Part shown: positions 48,501-61,324 of the stretch, one piece after another
Layout: the number at the start of each line of letters is the position of its first letter
Position numbering within the stretch: the first letter of the stretch is position 1
Source: Chamaea fasciata
Lineage: Eukaryota > Chordata > Aves > Passeriformes > Sylviidae
Reading direction: 5' to 3'
Length of the DNA stretch: 64,000 bases
Assembly (NCBI GenBank): GCA_029207755.1
Contig: JARCOQ010000009.1
Span: 32,200,914 to 32,264,913 of the forward strand
Made by a program: the position numbers and the translations under genes
The notes under the pieces: generated by a model
What the model saw: the letters and a program-made list of their open reading frames with translations, nothing else
Told to the model about the DNA's origin: nothing
The model's database searches: none

Positions 48501-48780
48501 ACCTTTCTGAAACTGGAAGCTCTCACTGATGGGAAATACCAACAGTGTTCTTGTATGCTGGCCTTCAATATGTGTGAAGTACATTTTAATTTGTTAAAAT
48601 GTTTAATCTTTCTGGCAAGTGAATTTTTTCTGTCTAGTAAGAGCTGCTGTTATTCTGGTTAGTGTGGGGCTGTCAAATGCAGATTTGTAATGATCTTGGA
48701 CTAACTGGATGAATTTGGAGAACTTGTGGATTTTTAGTGCTGTGAAATAAAACTGCACACTTTCTTCACCTGTTTTCTGA
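45584..48780 (+). other. MINPP1: MINPP1 3' UTR and downstream flank
   Basis: No coding sequence follows the stop. AATAAA signals occur at 47009-47014, 47466-47471, 48278-48283 and 48746-48751. The last is followed within 30 nt by a CCTGTTTTCTG stretch and is a plausible distal cleavage site. Which is used cannot be decided from sequence. No repeat was recognised here, which fits a transcribed 3' UTR. Confidence 0.5.
48746..48751 (+). terminator. MINPP1: Candidate distal MINPP1 polyadenylation signal
   Basis: AATAAA in GTGAAATAAAACTGC, with a T/G-rich element about 25 nt downstream. It is one of four candidates after the stop codon; the choice is uncertain. Confidence 0.35.
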
Positions 48781-50086
48781 GCAGCAATAATGACATGATC
48801 TTTGGAGTCATGGTTGTGTTTTCCTTCAAAATACAGTTGGGAGGTTGCTGTTACATATGTTGGTGTCTCTGATTACTTTAGGTCATCAGATTCCTCGATG
48901 GTTAATAGAAAAATGCCTTAATTAGGTTTTTACACTCACATTTTGAGGGGACTAAAGATTTACTCTTGTTTCCAGGAACCCTGGTGTGAAAAGCAGTAAC
49001 AATTTCCTGACAAGGTTTTTGCAGATGCAAAAAGGATGCGGTGGCTGGGATGGCATCATTTTTGATTAAGGGCTGTTTCTGCATTTTCTGTGAAGATGTA
49101 TTTGCTTGTAAGACATCTGGAGATGGAAGACAATAGAGGATGTTTTGTTCAAAACAGGGAAAAGTCCCCCAAACTGTGCAGTCACAGGAAAAGGAGTGAA
49201 ATGCCTCTCAAATTAAGACACCACATAGAACCTTTGGGAAAGGAACACAATCACCACCATCCTTCTCCCCTTCTCCCTATTTTTTGTCTGTAATACATTA
49301 AAGAATTGTTTGTTGTCTAACTTTTTGAAGGTAAGGTAGTATTATCAGGTGCTGCTGAGGCAGGAATAATGACTTATCTTTAAAGTGTTAAGTTCTTGCT
49401 TCCCTGGGCTTTAAATTATAGATTTTCTCCTGACCTGACTGGCCTGGAGTGAAGGTCAGGAGTGAGAAGATTCAGGCTAACAGCATGTGGCATTTATGGT
49501 GGTGAACCCAATTATTTAATTTAACAATCCCTTTGAGTTTAAAGGGAGCATTGTTTTTCTGACGTTCTGCTGAAAGGTTCGAGCACGCCTCTTACTGTCT
49601 TCAGTTAGCGGAAACAAATCCCTCATCCTCAGGGAAGAAGGGATTATTGTGGAAAAAAAGAGTATGGAGGGAGTGAGGTGGATTTTGTATTATTTATTTA
49701 GAGGTCAGAAAAGCTCTGCAGGCTTGTCCACATTAGTGCCCTGTAGCTCTCAAACGCTTCCCTGCCTGTGATAACAGAGCCTGAATCTCTTACAGAACTA
49801 GAAGGTGCCCAGGTGATCCTGGGAACCACTCCAGAAAGAGGATCCAGGTGAGATCAGGCTCAGGGTCCTTCAGCCTGGTGCCCTCTGGCTTTTGGTGGGA
49901 TGTGGGTGGTGCCTTGAACATAGGGACAGAGCAGACATTCCCCATCCACTCCTGATTGTGGCTACAGGGGTTTTTTGGGCTAAGAACAGTGGATTTGTGT
50001 TTAGCTTTATATATTGCTCTGAAGGAATTTCTCTTCTTTATGGCTCTCCTGGTGCTTTCCTAACCCAAAGACAGAGCTCTGTCGCT

Positions 50087-50615
50087 GTGCCCAGGTGAGA
50101 CCCCACCTGCAGAGCTGCCCCAGCCCTGGGGCCCTGCACAGGAGGGACCTGGAGCTGCTGGAGAGAGGCCAGGGGAGGCTCCAGGATGAGCAGAGGGCTG
50201 GAGCAGCTCTGCTGGGAGGAAAGACTGGGAGAGCTGGGATTGTTCAGCCTGGAGAGGAGAAGCTTTGGGGTGGCCCAGTTGTGGCCTTCCAGGGCCTGAA
50301 GGAGCTACAGGAAAGGTAGGGGGAGATTTTAAACAAGGGCCTGGAGTGCCAGGACGACTTCCCACTCTCAGAGGGCAGGGCTAGATGTGATATTGAGAAG
50401 GAATTGTTCCCTCTGGGGGTGAGGAGGCCCTGGCACAGGGTGCCCAGAGCAGCTGTGGCTGCCCCTGGATCCCTGGAAGTGTCCAAGGCCTAACTGGACA
50501 CTGGGGCTTGAGGCAGCCTGGGACAGTGGAAGGTGTCCCTTGCCCATGGCAGGGGTGGCACTGGATGGGCTTTAAGGTCCCTTCCCACCCAAACATTTCT
50601 GTGATTCCATGACCA
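50087..50615 (+). mobile_element. CR1 element with ORF2 remnant and intact 3' end
   Basis: About 530 bp matching the 27.86-28.40 kb copy, from GTGCCCAGGTGAGACCCCACCTGCAGAGCTGCC to TCCCTTCCCACCCAAACATTTCTGTGATTCCATGACC. It is 5'-truncated within ORF2. It has an internal deletion in the GGACAAGGGGGAATGGCTTCCCACT block, leaving GACGACTTCCCACT. Confidence 0.9.
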
Positions 50616-51514
50616 CTTTGCAGTGTGATGTGGTGGAGGCTGGAGCTCAGCTAGAGCTTTGGGAAGGTCCAGCTCCTCTCATTTGAGCCTCCTGCTAGAC
50701 TGGAATTTCAGCCACGTTTCCAGGAGCTGTGATTTGAAAACAGTGAGAGCTTCCCGCATTCTCAGTGAGCAGAGTTAGTTACCATATGCAAATGCTGAGG
50801 CTTGGCATGTGTTCTGGAGCAGTTCTTGCGATACAGATCTTGTTTCAGTGTTGTTTTCCTCAACACCAGCAGTTCATCCCATTCCTTGGAGCACTTTTAT
50901 TGGGAGAGGAGTTAAACACTTGACCTCTTTGCATTCCACTTGTACTACTTGTGACTTTGATTTTCTTTTCCTCGCATGGGAGGGGCCCATCTTGCTTCTT
51001 TCTTCCTTGTGCTGAAATTATTCTGTTCTTCTCGTTGCTGCTGATTTCTGGCTTGGTTTTACCCTGTGCCTATAAATATATTTCCTGGGCCACACTTGCA
51101 CCACACTGTTCAAGGTGAGGCTGTGCTGTTGACTTGAAAAGGAGTGAAATGATAATTCTTGTGAACTTTTCTAGGTTTTTGTTTCACACTTCCCCCACAT
51201 AAAATAGCATCCCAAAGATGTCCTCTGTGTATGACGTATTGCTCCTTCTTGCTATTAATGCTGTTTGCTGCTCTCTGAGGATTTTGGTTGCCTAAAAATA
51301 CTTCTGAAAATTGGAGCAACTTTCTAATATTTATGAATGTGCAATATCTTGTATTTTTAAGTTATGATCGTTTGAAATGAATAATTTGTTTATTAGACTA
51401 AATATATGAGGGATGAGGTAGAGGGAGTATTTTCAAACAATCAGATAGTTCTGTCCAAAACACAGGGAGGTGGCTCTTGATCCTCTGCAATCCCACCTTT
51501 GTGCTGGATCAGCC

Positions 51515-51570
51515 AGGACAGAGTTGGCTTTCTGGGCTGCCAGGTCATGTCCAGCCTCTCATTCACCTAT
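51515..51570 (-). mobile_element. CR1 ORF2-region fragment
   Basis: GAGTTGGCTTTCTGGGCTGCCAGGTCATGTCCAGCCTCTCATTCACC is the inverted ORF2 segment (GTTGGCTTTCTGGGCTGCAAG...CATGTCCAGCTTCTCATCCACC in CR1). This is an older, diverged fragment with a small deletion. Confidence 0.65.
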
Positions 51571-52997
51571 CAGTTTAAAAAACCCCAACCCCCTGAGCTC
51601 CAGTTCTTGGTTTATGTGCCAGAAGAGAGATTTGAAGTCCTGAGGGGTTTGATTTTCAGCCTGTAATGTTATACTTACCCTTTATCTTCCTATTCTGTGT
51701 CCTGACATAGTCACTGACCTGCCTGATCCCTCTGGAGATGCCGCTTGCATCTCATTTCAGTCTTTGCTTTGCCAGATCTGATAAGCTGGTCCCTCTTCAT
51801 CTCTCCTCCTCACCTGACTTACTTCATGTGTGTGGTGGCTTGTTTCACTTCAGTTCTTTTGAACTTTATGGCCACCATTGTACTTGGTTTTCCAGATGCG
51901 ATCTAACAAACAGCTCACCGCTGGCAGGGAGATCTCCCCACTGTTCTTCTTGGGAGGGTTAATCATTAGGCCAGTGAGGTTTTTATATTTATTGGGTTGG
52001 TTGGGGACTGTTTTCTGTGGCCCTGTGGAGGTTTTATGCTCTGGTTCCCATCTGCTGCTACAGAACTTTCTCACCGGATGCCACAGGTCATTTCTTACAC
52101 ATAGATTTGTGTAGAACAGATTTTATTTTTTGCAATATAAATAGTGTTACTAACTGTATCCTGCATTTGCCTGCATGCCTGCTGCTTTTATTATCCACGA
52201 CCTGCTTCCCCAGGGCCTCGTGCTCCCAGCCCTCTCAAGCATGAAACGTATGCAAAATCGTGCCGGGTCTTGGCTTCGCAGGAAAGCCTTTGGGGCTCAG
52301 ATTTCATCTCCTAATACCCAGAATTACCAGGCTGTTCTTCAGTCCTCATGGGCCTTGGTGTGGCAAAGAATAGCTCATCTTCCTCTGTAGGGAATGCAGG
52401 CTCTGCCCTGAACCCACCAGCGAGGATGGTTGGCTGTACAGGGATTGATTATCCCTGGGGATAATCGGGTTTGCCTTTCTTCTCCTGGGTTTGAGGACAG
52501 GTGAGATGGATCCTGCAGTGTTCCCATGGAGCAGATCTCCCCTGTCTCCATCTGCTCCTTTTCCAGGCAGAATTGGGAGCAAATGCCGCTCCCAGCACGC
52601 CTTGGCCTGTCTCTCCTGTGCCCCTGTGCTCCGTGTCCCTGCTCAGGCAGGAAAGGGGTGGTGACTCAAAGGGATTCTTGATAGGTTCAGGTTCTTTTCT
52701 TCCTTTTATTTTGCTTTTCCCCCAGGAGGTGCTGCATGTGTTGATCAACCCACTGTTGGGCACAGGGCTGGAGTTGGGTGTCAAAGCCAAATCCTGGGGT
52801 GTGCTGGGAGCTTCCAGCTGGATGAGGCAAGACAAGGAACAGCAGAGGCTCATGTGACCTACTTCTTCAGCTCTCCCACGCAGCCTGCAGAGCACAGCCC
52901 TGAGCTGCAGGAGACAGCTCTGCTGGTAAATGAGGAATTGTTCCCATCCTGTGTGCCAATTTCAGGAGTTTTGAACTCTATCGTGGTTACTGGGCCA

Positions 52998-53146
52998 CTT
53001 TGGCAGCTGTGGCTGCCCCTGGATCCCTGGAAGTGTTCAAGGCCAGGCTGGACAGGGCTTGGAGCAGCCTGGGACAGTGGAAGGTGTCCCTGCCCAGGGC
53101 ACGGGGTGGCACTGGATGGGCTTTAAGGTCCCTTCCAACCTAAGGG
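52998..53146 (+). mobile_element. CR1 element, 3' portion
   Basis: GGCAGCTGTGGCTGCCCCTGGATCCCTGGAAGTGTTCAAGGCCAGGCTGGACAGGGCTTGGAGCAGCC, through TGGATGGGCTTTAAGGTCCCTTCCAACC. Clear plus-oriented CR1 end of about 150 bp. The ATTCTGTGATT tail is absent. Confidence 0.88.
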
Positions 53147-54469
53147 AAATTTGTTTCTCCAAACAAATCAGTGTTTGAATCAAGCACCCAACACCTGTCA
53201 CAAACAGTAAATGTCACCCTGATTTTTTAAAGCTTGTCACCTTATCCTATACCTAGGAATGGCTGTTCTATGAGAGTGATAAAAAGACTTCTCTGGATTA
53301 TTCTAAAAATAGCAAAATTGAAGTTGAGTTTACCAAACCAGAAGAAGTTTCCTTTCACGTGGTTTCCTGTGAGAACAGTTGCTTTTCTTAGTTGGTGGCA
53401 GCACACATCTGTCATGGTTGACAGCTTGTCTGGAAATCTGTGTGACAAATCTCACTAGGAAATGGCGCGGGGGAAAAGTGCTATGATCCAGTAGTGTATT
53501 GCAGATCCTAAATCTGCGTCTGCACAGGCGTGAAGACAGGTGAAAAAAGGTGGGGACTGTGGGGTTTTCCCTGTGCTGCCTGGAAAAGTGCTTGGTGCTC
53601 CTGCTCACAGGTGTCTGGAGATGGAGGGAGTGACAGGTAGGAGGTGCTGTCACAGATGGCTGCTTTGTAAAAGGATTAGGATGAAATTACACTTCAAAAT
53701 GTGATAGGAGCTGACTTCCCTACCTGTCTGTGCTTGTCCAGCTTTAGCACTGCCCGGCCCTGGAGAGGCTGGATTTTAAATTGGCCCTTCCTTAGCTGAT
53801 TCTGCTTCAGTCACAACAGTCCTGGTTGGCAGTTTTAGCCAGCCTGGTATCTTTGTAGATATCTTTGGTCTTTTATTCTGCCAGCCTGCTTTTGGAAAAA
53901 AAAAGCTTCTAATCTGACTTCCTGAGTTCCCAGATTACTGTAGGGAAAGTGAGTCTGAAAAAATTCCAGGAGCTGAGATCTTTATTCTGGTATTGTAAAA
54001 GGAACAAGGTAGGGATATGGGTCAAAGTCTGTGATAGGGATAAGAAATCACATAGGGCAAAGGCAACAGACCCATAGTAGATAATTACACTCAATAAATA
54101 AATATCTTTACTGCAATATGACACACCACAAAAGGATAAGAATCCTCATTTTGCTTCCAATGAAAGACATTTCTAAAGTCAATATTCCCTTCCTTGTAGA
54201 GTGTTGTCTAAGCCCTGGTAGGGGCATATCTTTTATATGTTATATATTTTATATCCTGGAGCTGTGGTGTGCAGTCAGGAGAGCATGAGGTCTGTCTGCA
54301 AGTGGGAGCTGGGATTGCTCTGGGCTCTGTGGGGCTGGCAGGGAAACCTCAAAAGCACTTTAAGTTTACAGACAGGCAAAGAGAAACATGAATACAAAAA
54401 AGGAAAAAAGAAAAAGAGGTGAGTGAGAAAAACCAAGGAGCCCTGTCAGAACTTAGTTTACAGATCTGA

Positions 54470-54675
54470 TGCCCAGGAAGTCCCACCTGGACAGGAGGCA
54501 GAACTTCTTCCCTGAACACATTGTCCACACGGCCTGGGGGGCTCCTCCCTGGGGCTGTGGCAGAGCTGTGTGCACACAATGCTGTGCCCTGTGCTCTGGG
54601 ATGGCCCTGCTGGAGCACGGAGGTGGCACCACGTGCCCACCGAGCTCCCTGCAGCCTCAGCCATCCTGTGACCCT
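54470..54675 (+). mobile_element. CR1 element, 3' portion (same subfamily as 30.5 kb)
   Basis: GGACAGGAGGCAGAACTTCTTCCCTG, ATTGTCCACACGGCCTGGGG and GAGCACGGAGGTGGCACCA, then CTGCAGCCTCAGCCATCCTGTGACCCTGTG. It is nearly identical to 30.66-30.86 kb apart from a 16-bp absence after TTCTTCCCTG, so the two copies are young relatives. Confidence 0.8.
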
Positions 54676-56519
54676 GTGCTGAGCATTGCTCGGAGGACAG
54701 GACACGTTTGTACCCGCCCTAAAAACAAGTGACAGAAGCAGCAGTGGGATTGTACATTTTGCATTTTTACCATTTCCCCAATGATTATGGGGGTTTGGTA
54801 TGTGTGGGATGCCATCCCCAAGGCTGGACCAGTTGCACTGGGAACCTTCAGAACTGTCAGTGCAGCCCAGAGGGTGTGTAGGAAAGCAAGATCCTGCTGG
54901 GGAGCAGGAGTGGTTGTGTCACCGGAGCGGTAAATACCTGGCAGTCCCACCTCTGGGTTGTTTAAAGGGAGCTGTGCAGCACTATGAGAAGACCCAAGTA
55001 GGTGCAGAGCATGTTCCTGGCTTGGGCTTCTCTCTCCCATTGTGAAATCCTGGCAAACTGGTTTTGAACTTGGTTTCTGGCTGGAGCAGTCCCCAGCAGC
55101 AGTGGGTGTTGCCGGTGCTGGAGGCTTCAGTAGCTAATTCCTTGTCACTTCTGGAGCTCCTGTTCTCTCAAACAGCTTTCTGGAAGTTGGGGATGGTCCC
55201 ATGTGTTTGAATTATAGAACAAGGAAAGGAAAAACGTTTCCTGTTCTCATTAAAGTCCAAATTGCTGACTCCAGGAAGCAGTGCCCTAACCTGGATCTCT
55301 GGTGCTTCCAGCAATCTGTGCTTTGCTTTCATAGCGTATTTCTGATTTGACATCTCCCAGGTGAGGCTTTAAGGCTGCAGATCCACCCTTGACTTATCCA
55401 CAGAACTCAACCCGCTTTGTGCAAAGGGTGAAAGGTGAGGTGGATAAGCTGGAAGTGCTTGTTGGGGCAGTTCTGTATCTCTGGTATCTCTGCGGGCCGA
55501 TGCCGGAGACGTTACGTGTGTTCAGTTGGGGAATGTTCGGGTTTCAAAGGTTCCGATCCTAATGCATTGGGGACGGGATGAGCAGAATTTGTCACGCTCC
55601 CAGTGACTGGAGGATGCTCCATTAACTGAGTGACAGCGTCCCCTGGCACTTTGGAAAAACAAGGCCAGAGAATCTGAGAAGGAATGGTGCTGAAGGCAAC
55701 AACCATGTCTCCATCACTTGAAAAACTAAACATGGCACTGAACCTTCATCTGCAGGTCCCCCGGTGCTAGGAAAGCAAATTAACAAGAGCAGAGGCAGCC
55801 GCAATGGAGTAGTTTTGAGTACAGGGCATAGTGGAATGCTTTTCCAGCTAGCAGTCATCGAATAAGGGAATTCCTGCAAGGACTTAAGAGTATAGTTGTG
55901 CAAAGTCAGGGACAGTGACCTCCCCCCTGTATCTTCATGTGGGAGAACTCTGCAAGGCACAGCCCTCTCCTTCCATGGCACTTGCCCAGAGGCTGCAGCA
56001 CTTCTAGGGTTGATACCTCAGAGCAGAAAGGATGTGGCCTCCTAATTTCCACCTCTGCTGCCTTGTAGGTGGCAGAATGTGTTGGTGAGCCTATCCCACT
56101 GGTCATGGCCAGCTGGTGAACGCTGACGTGAGTGTTGGTGCTTTGGGGCGATTTCTCGGGTAATGCTGGGATAGGAATTTTGACTAAGAAGGTGGTTTGG
56201 AATGGGGAAGATGGATGGAGCAAATGCCTCACAAGCAGCTGCTTGCTGGGTCTGTTTAGGGGAGTTATATATAGATTCTGCTCTCTGTTAGTTGCTTGCA
56301 CAATGGGGTCCTAAAGGAGCTTTTTCTCTAAGGATTTATTGTCTCTTTGAGATCGGCGTGTCAGGGCGGCACAGACTTTGCAGGAAAATGCTGAATCCCA
56401 GTGCACAAGGGCAGCTCACAGGGGACATGGCTTTCTTTGGTCCTTCCCAGTAAGGAGAGGAACAACAGTCTCCTGTAAGCAGAGTGAGATTCCCCACAAA
56501 TAAAAATATTTCCTGTAAT

Positions 56520-56690
56520 CATAAAATCACAGGATGGTTTGAGTTGAAAGGGATCTTAAAGCTCATCCAATTCCACCCTGTGCCATGGGCAGAGACACCT
56601 TCCACTGTCCCAGGTTTCTTCAAGCCCTATCCAACCTGGCCTTGGACACTTCCAGGGATCCAGGGGCAGCCCCTGCCTGCTTTGCTGAGC
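56520..56690 (-). mobile_element. CR1 3'-end copy
   Basis: ATAAAATCACAGGATGGTTTGAGTTGAAAGGGATCTTAAAGC, then TGTGCCATGGGCAGAGACACCTTCCACTGTCCCAGG and CACTTCCAGGGATCCAGGGGCAGCCC. Inverted CR1 end of about 170 bp. Confidence 0.88.
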
Positions 56691-58689
56691 TGCTGCTGCT
56701 TTCCCTGTCTGCATGAGGCCGAAGCTCTTGTTTAATAGCCCAAGAAATTCTTTGATGAAAATTGAGTGTCACTAATTTGCATGTCTCTTCAGGTAAGCAA
56801 CTAGATTTTTTTTTCTTGCTTGCTTCGTTTCTGATTGTTTCTTCAGTTACTTCCTTGAAAAGCCCCACACAAATTAAAATTTTTGACAATAGCCAAACGT
56901 ATTTAGCTATTATAGCTTAATGTAACGAAAGTCCCCACCATTCTTTGCCATTGTGCTTGGGAAAATTAAGTGAAAAATAGGTGAAAAACCCTTGGATCTC
57001 TTACACACAAAATATTATTTGCTCGAATTCCCAGGCAGGTTATGAGCAGTCAGTTTAATTCCTAGAAGGGAAATAACTTTGACGAAGTTAGAAGTGAAGA
57101 ATGATGCAACAAATGGAGATAACGTTGACTCATTTTCTGTCTCACTGATAGGTATCTAGGGGAAACATGGAGGTGTTACATGCTCTGGATGCTAATTTTT
57201 CTGTTACATTGTAACCCTAGTTTTCTGTCTTTCCCCTTTGCTTTCTCTAGCTCACTTTTAATGAAAAAAAAATGTTTTCCTTTGAAAACGCCCTCTCTAG
57301 AACCAGCTATGTGTCAGGCCAGGATGGTTTAGAGTGGTCTGTTGTTACAGGAGCCCCTCTTTGTGCCTTTTGTTCTTCACGATTCCCTTCGTGCTGCTCC
57401 TTGTTCTTCAGGAAATGGGTTTCCCTTCTGGCTTTGGTCTGCTGGGCACCTTTCCCACCCTTCTGCTTCACTGAAGGTACAGAAAGGCAAGGTAACATGG
57501 AGAGGGAGTAAAGATGTGAATTTAAATGTACCAGGATGGACTTTTCCAATGGATATTGCATTTAGCCTTCTTTCCCTGTTCTTCCAACCTTGCTGTGTTG
57601 TTTCCATGGCAGAAATTTAATCCGCCCTTAATTGAGAAAAACAATATGAGGAAAAGCAGGGAATGAGTGATGCTAAAAAGCGACCCTGGTATTATTTAGC
57701 TGAGTTAATCCTGAATGTAATGCCATGGGTTTAACTGGAATTACACTGGGGATTAGTTCGGTTGATAGCTGATCACACTCTAATAGCTGCCTGGCTTTGG
57801 GAGTTGGTTCAGCAGGTGCTGTTGCCTCCTTCCAGCCCCATTCCTTCACCTCCATGTTTTCCCACAGTGGGCCTGTACTTCCTGCAGCAAGATCTCATTT
57901 GAGAAACCTCAGTTGTCCTTTCACTGCTCCCTTGGCGGTTCCCATTTTCTGTTTTAAGAGTTTATCAGGAGAATGAACCTTCGGGAGCATTGGAAAATCC
58001 CAACACCTTTTTCCTTTTCCTTCGAGGGGCTTCACTCAGGGCTCAGTCAGGGTATCAATGATTTTAAACTCTGCTGGAATGAAGGACAGAGATGAAACAG
58101 GAGTGTTTGATGGACTGCTGATGATCATGTGCTGAACAGGTCCCAGGAGCTGCCCAAAGTAGGCTCAGCATGTTGGACCTGGAGGGAGCACTTGCTCTTC
58201 TGGGCATGATGAGAAGTGAGGTATCTCCTCCTAGAGGAGAGGCAGCACAGTTGGCACAGCCGTCCTTGTAGCCCTGGGATGGATCCATGGATGGGTATGG
58301 AGCAGGAGGCAGTGGTCCAGGAGGATAAGAGCCATGCTGGATTGGACCCCACGTGTAGAATTACCCACCCACCAGGATGTTCCTGTCCCTGGATCACGGG
58401 GCCATCCCAGGGTTGTACTACTGCGGTTTCCCTCCACCAGGACATTGCCTGTCCTTTCCTCTGTCTCAGCACGGTGCCGGGACCTGAGCTTTTCCAGCAG
58501 TGGAAAACTGAGAATTTGGGGCAACGCTGTCAGTCATCAGGTTCTCTTCCCCTCACCTGCTGCGCTTTGTTTGCTGGGAGGCTCCTCTGTGTTTCTTTTC
58601 AGCTCTTTTGATATTTTGGCCAAACCCTCAGGGACCAGCCTCCGGCACTGCTTGGTTTTATTCATTTTTATCATCATCCTCGGGAGGTG

Positions 58690-59400
58690 CTTTTTCTCCC
58701 AGCAGTGTTGCGTGACCCGCCGTTCGGCTCCCTCTCCTCGAGCCTGGCCGTGGCAGGAGAGCCCCAAGCGCTTCGCTTTAGGGCGCTTTCCTGCGGGCGG
58801 CCGTGCCGGGGCGCGCCGTGCCCGCGCTGCCCGCTCCTCCGGGGGCTGGGGGCCGCGCCCCCCGGCCCGGAGCGCCCTGCCCGGTTCCCCCGGGGGCCGG
58901 ACCGGAGGAGGCGGGGGCGGGGGCGGGCGCAGGGCGAGAGGGGCCGGCCCAGGGCCGCGCTACGTGTCCCGCAGCCCTTATAGCCCCGGCCCGCCGGGCC
59001 CGGCGCCGCAGCACCATGTCGAGCCGCGAGCAGACGGTAGGGACGCGCCGGGGAGCGGGGGGCGGGCGGTCCCTGCGGATCCCTCTCCTTCTCCTGCGCT
59101 GGGATCCCCGGGCAGCGGCAGCCGGGGCGTGCCGGCAGCGCTCGGGAGTTGGCCAGCCCATCCATCACTCGGGACGGCGGGGATGGGCGCGCTGGCCGGG
59201 AAGATCCCGCATCCTCCGCTGGCATTCGGCCGTATCCCGCACCTGTCCCGACTTCGGTCCCGGCGGATCGCCTCCAGGCGGGGCCGGAGCTCGTGGCTTT
59301 TTTGGGCGTCCTCTGTCCCGGTCCCAGCCGGGACAAGGAGTTGGTGAGCCGGTCACCGCCACGCTCTCAGCATCGCTGCACAGCCAGCGCTTTGGAACAC
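58690..59400 (+). promoter_or_regulatory. PAPSS2: PAPSS2 CpG-island promoter
   Basis: About 700 bp of CpG-dense sequence around the short first coding exon. A cluster of overlapping Sp1-type GC boxes (GGCGGGGGCGGGGGCGGGC) lies at 58909-58929. A TATA-like TTATAG is at 58978-58983, but it lies only 33-38 nt before the ATG. Using it would leave an almost leaderless mRNA, so initiation is more likely dispersed upstream. An ACGTG core (hypoxia or E-box half site) lies at about 58962. Confidence 0.65.
59016..59036 (+). CDS. PAPSS2: PAPSS2 first coding exon (7 codons)
   Basis: GCACC-ATG encodes MSSREQT and is followed at once by a donor, CAGACG|GTAGGG, leaving phase 0. PAPSS2 is a bifunctional ATP-sulfurylase and APS kinase that makes the sulfate donor PAPS. 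As I recall the human gene, its first exon codes only for MSGIKKQKT and exon 2 resumes at ENQQKS; the match here is a short MS...T peptide ending in the same phase. The call rests mainly on three things: a CpG-island promoter on the same strand about 13.4 kb after MINPP1, the conserved vertebrate order MINPP1-PAPSS2, and this exon form. No catalytic exon lies inside the window, so it is a partial gene and an inference. Confidence 0.7.
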
Positions 59401-61324
59401 GCACAGCAAAGTAATCATAGCCAGGACACAGTTCGGTTAGAAATTAAAATTGCAAATCATAGCCGCAGCCAGACATCGCGTTCCGCTTGCCAGCTGCCCT
59501 CCCCTACTCCCTGGATCTGGGATGGGAGCTCTGGGTCCCTCTGGCTGTGCGTACGTTTTCCAGGTTTTAAATCAGAACCAGAAGAAATCTTGACGTAAGT
59601 CTTTCGGGCTGCTTTTTGCTGGTTGATTTGATTCATTTTTTAAAAGTTTGCCCTAAACTTTTCCGATGGATTTGATGCATTTTGGACACAGTGGTAATTT
59701 GTCCGGGGAGGAATGCAGCCAAAACCACACGGAACAAAGCGCGCCTGTGCGGCGAGGTGTTCTTGGAAACGCAAAAACCTGTGGTTTAGGGATTATTTCA
59801 GGCAGGGGAGGTGCGGGCCGTGAGCTGTGTATGGGAGTTCTGTTTATTGCTGTGACAGGAGAGAGGCATTACTGAACTTCCAGAACAATCCCTCTCCTTT
59901 GCCTCCACTCTGGGTTGGAAAAATGACCTTTATAAGCGAGTTTGTGGCTGACCTTTGTGCCGGGGCTGTCAAAACAGATGCTATCAGGTTGACAGCTGTA
60001 GGCGGATTTTTGTGTGCTTATCTGCCAGGTATCTGATGGAGTGAGAAAAGGCGTGATTTCGCTAATTACAAGAGGTTTGGGGAGTGATGGTGAAACGGTG
60101 ATGTCCCATTAGTGATCTTCCCGTCCCTTGCCAGGAAGATGTGGTTGCACAGAGTGTAAAGGAAGTTCTCTCTCTGAACTGCAACCTCAGCAGCTTCTTG
60201 GTTTCAACCATCTCCAGTTTATATCAAAGGCATGGACAAGGAATTTCACTTTGCTCAGGGTCCTTTGACCTTTTTTTGTGCCCACAGACGGTTCGTCGCG
60301 ACACTGTTGTAGCTGCAACAGCCGAAGGTGTTAGTTCCATTTTAAAATGGAGACACAATAATTTATCCTGTCGAGATCTCTGTTGATACAGCAGTGGGAT
60401 CATCCTTCTGTTGCCCCTTCTTCGTTCTCCCAGTAACACAAATCCTTATTACTCCTAAAAATCCTTGTTGCTGCTAAAACCTCCGTTTTGTCACAGTTTC
60501 GTGATGTGGGCGGTGTGTTAATCTTCGTCCCACAGACCAGGTTTTGTGAGGCTGGATGGTACCAGCTTTATTCACCAGAGCTGGGTTTTGCAGGTGATGT
60601 CGATCAGCTGTCAGGTTTGGAAAGGCACAGCAGTGCCAGCCGTTGTGAGATGGACCACTGTGTTATTTGACAGTGCTCTTCATTTTGCAAACTGAATAAC
60701 TAGAAGTCCGGGACTTAAATCCTAAAATCAGCCTGAATGCTCTCTGGAGTTTGAATCTGGTTTGAGGATGCTTTAATTGCACACCTATTTATTAATTGAT
60801 AATATGGTAAGGTGTAAAGAAGAAAACTTTTTTTTTTTTCCCTTCTGCATGTGTTATCCTTAAAAATGAAATGAACGTGGCACCTTAATTGTGCCTTGTG
60901 TGAGGACCGGTCTTGGTGTGCGGGAATTTCTCTTTGGCTGGTTAATATGGAAACACTTCGTGCTCTCCTCATTTCTGCTCCTGACTCCGCAAGAGGCATG
61001 AAGCCCTCTACCGTGCCAGGCAGTGCCCTCCTGTTCCCAGCCCTCACCGACAGAAAGCATTTGTTTCTGGCCAGTTTCAGGACTGACTTTTTGGGCAGGA
61101 GAAGGGTCTGTGATGGTGACCTCAAAGCCGTAGTGTCCCTCACACAGGCCTCCTGTGTGCCTCGGTGGCAAACGCTGCCCTCGGGAGCAGGCACACCGTG
61201 ACGAGAGTGCAGGGCGGGAGGTGGAGCTGTGGGCCTGCCCTTGTTTATTGTGCGGGCTCTTGCACAGCGTGGCTTTCAGGGTTGAGGGGTTCTTTGAGCT
61301 CTGTAGAAAGAGCAAATCCTTCTC

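Larger units (their letters stand above)
48780..58650. other. Spacer between MINPP1 and PAPSS2
   Basis: About 10 kb without a recognised exon or RNA gene. It holds the CR1 copies listed at 50.1, 51.5, 53.0, 54.5 and 56.5 kb and otherwise unique AT-rich sequence. Open frames here are short and resemble no family I know. Confidence 0.6.

Noticed and set aside
58978..58983. TTATAG as a working TATA box for PAPSS2
   Set aside because: It lies about 35 nt before the ATG, so it would yield almost no leader. The CpG-island and GC-box context favours dispersed TATA-less initiation. It is kept only as a note in the promoter entry.
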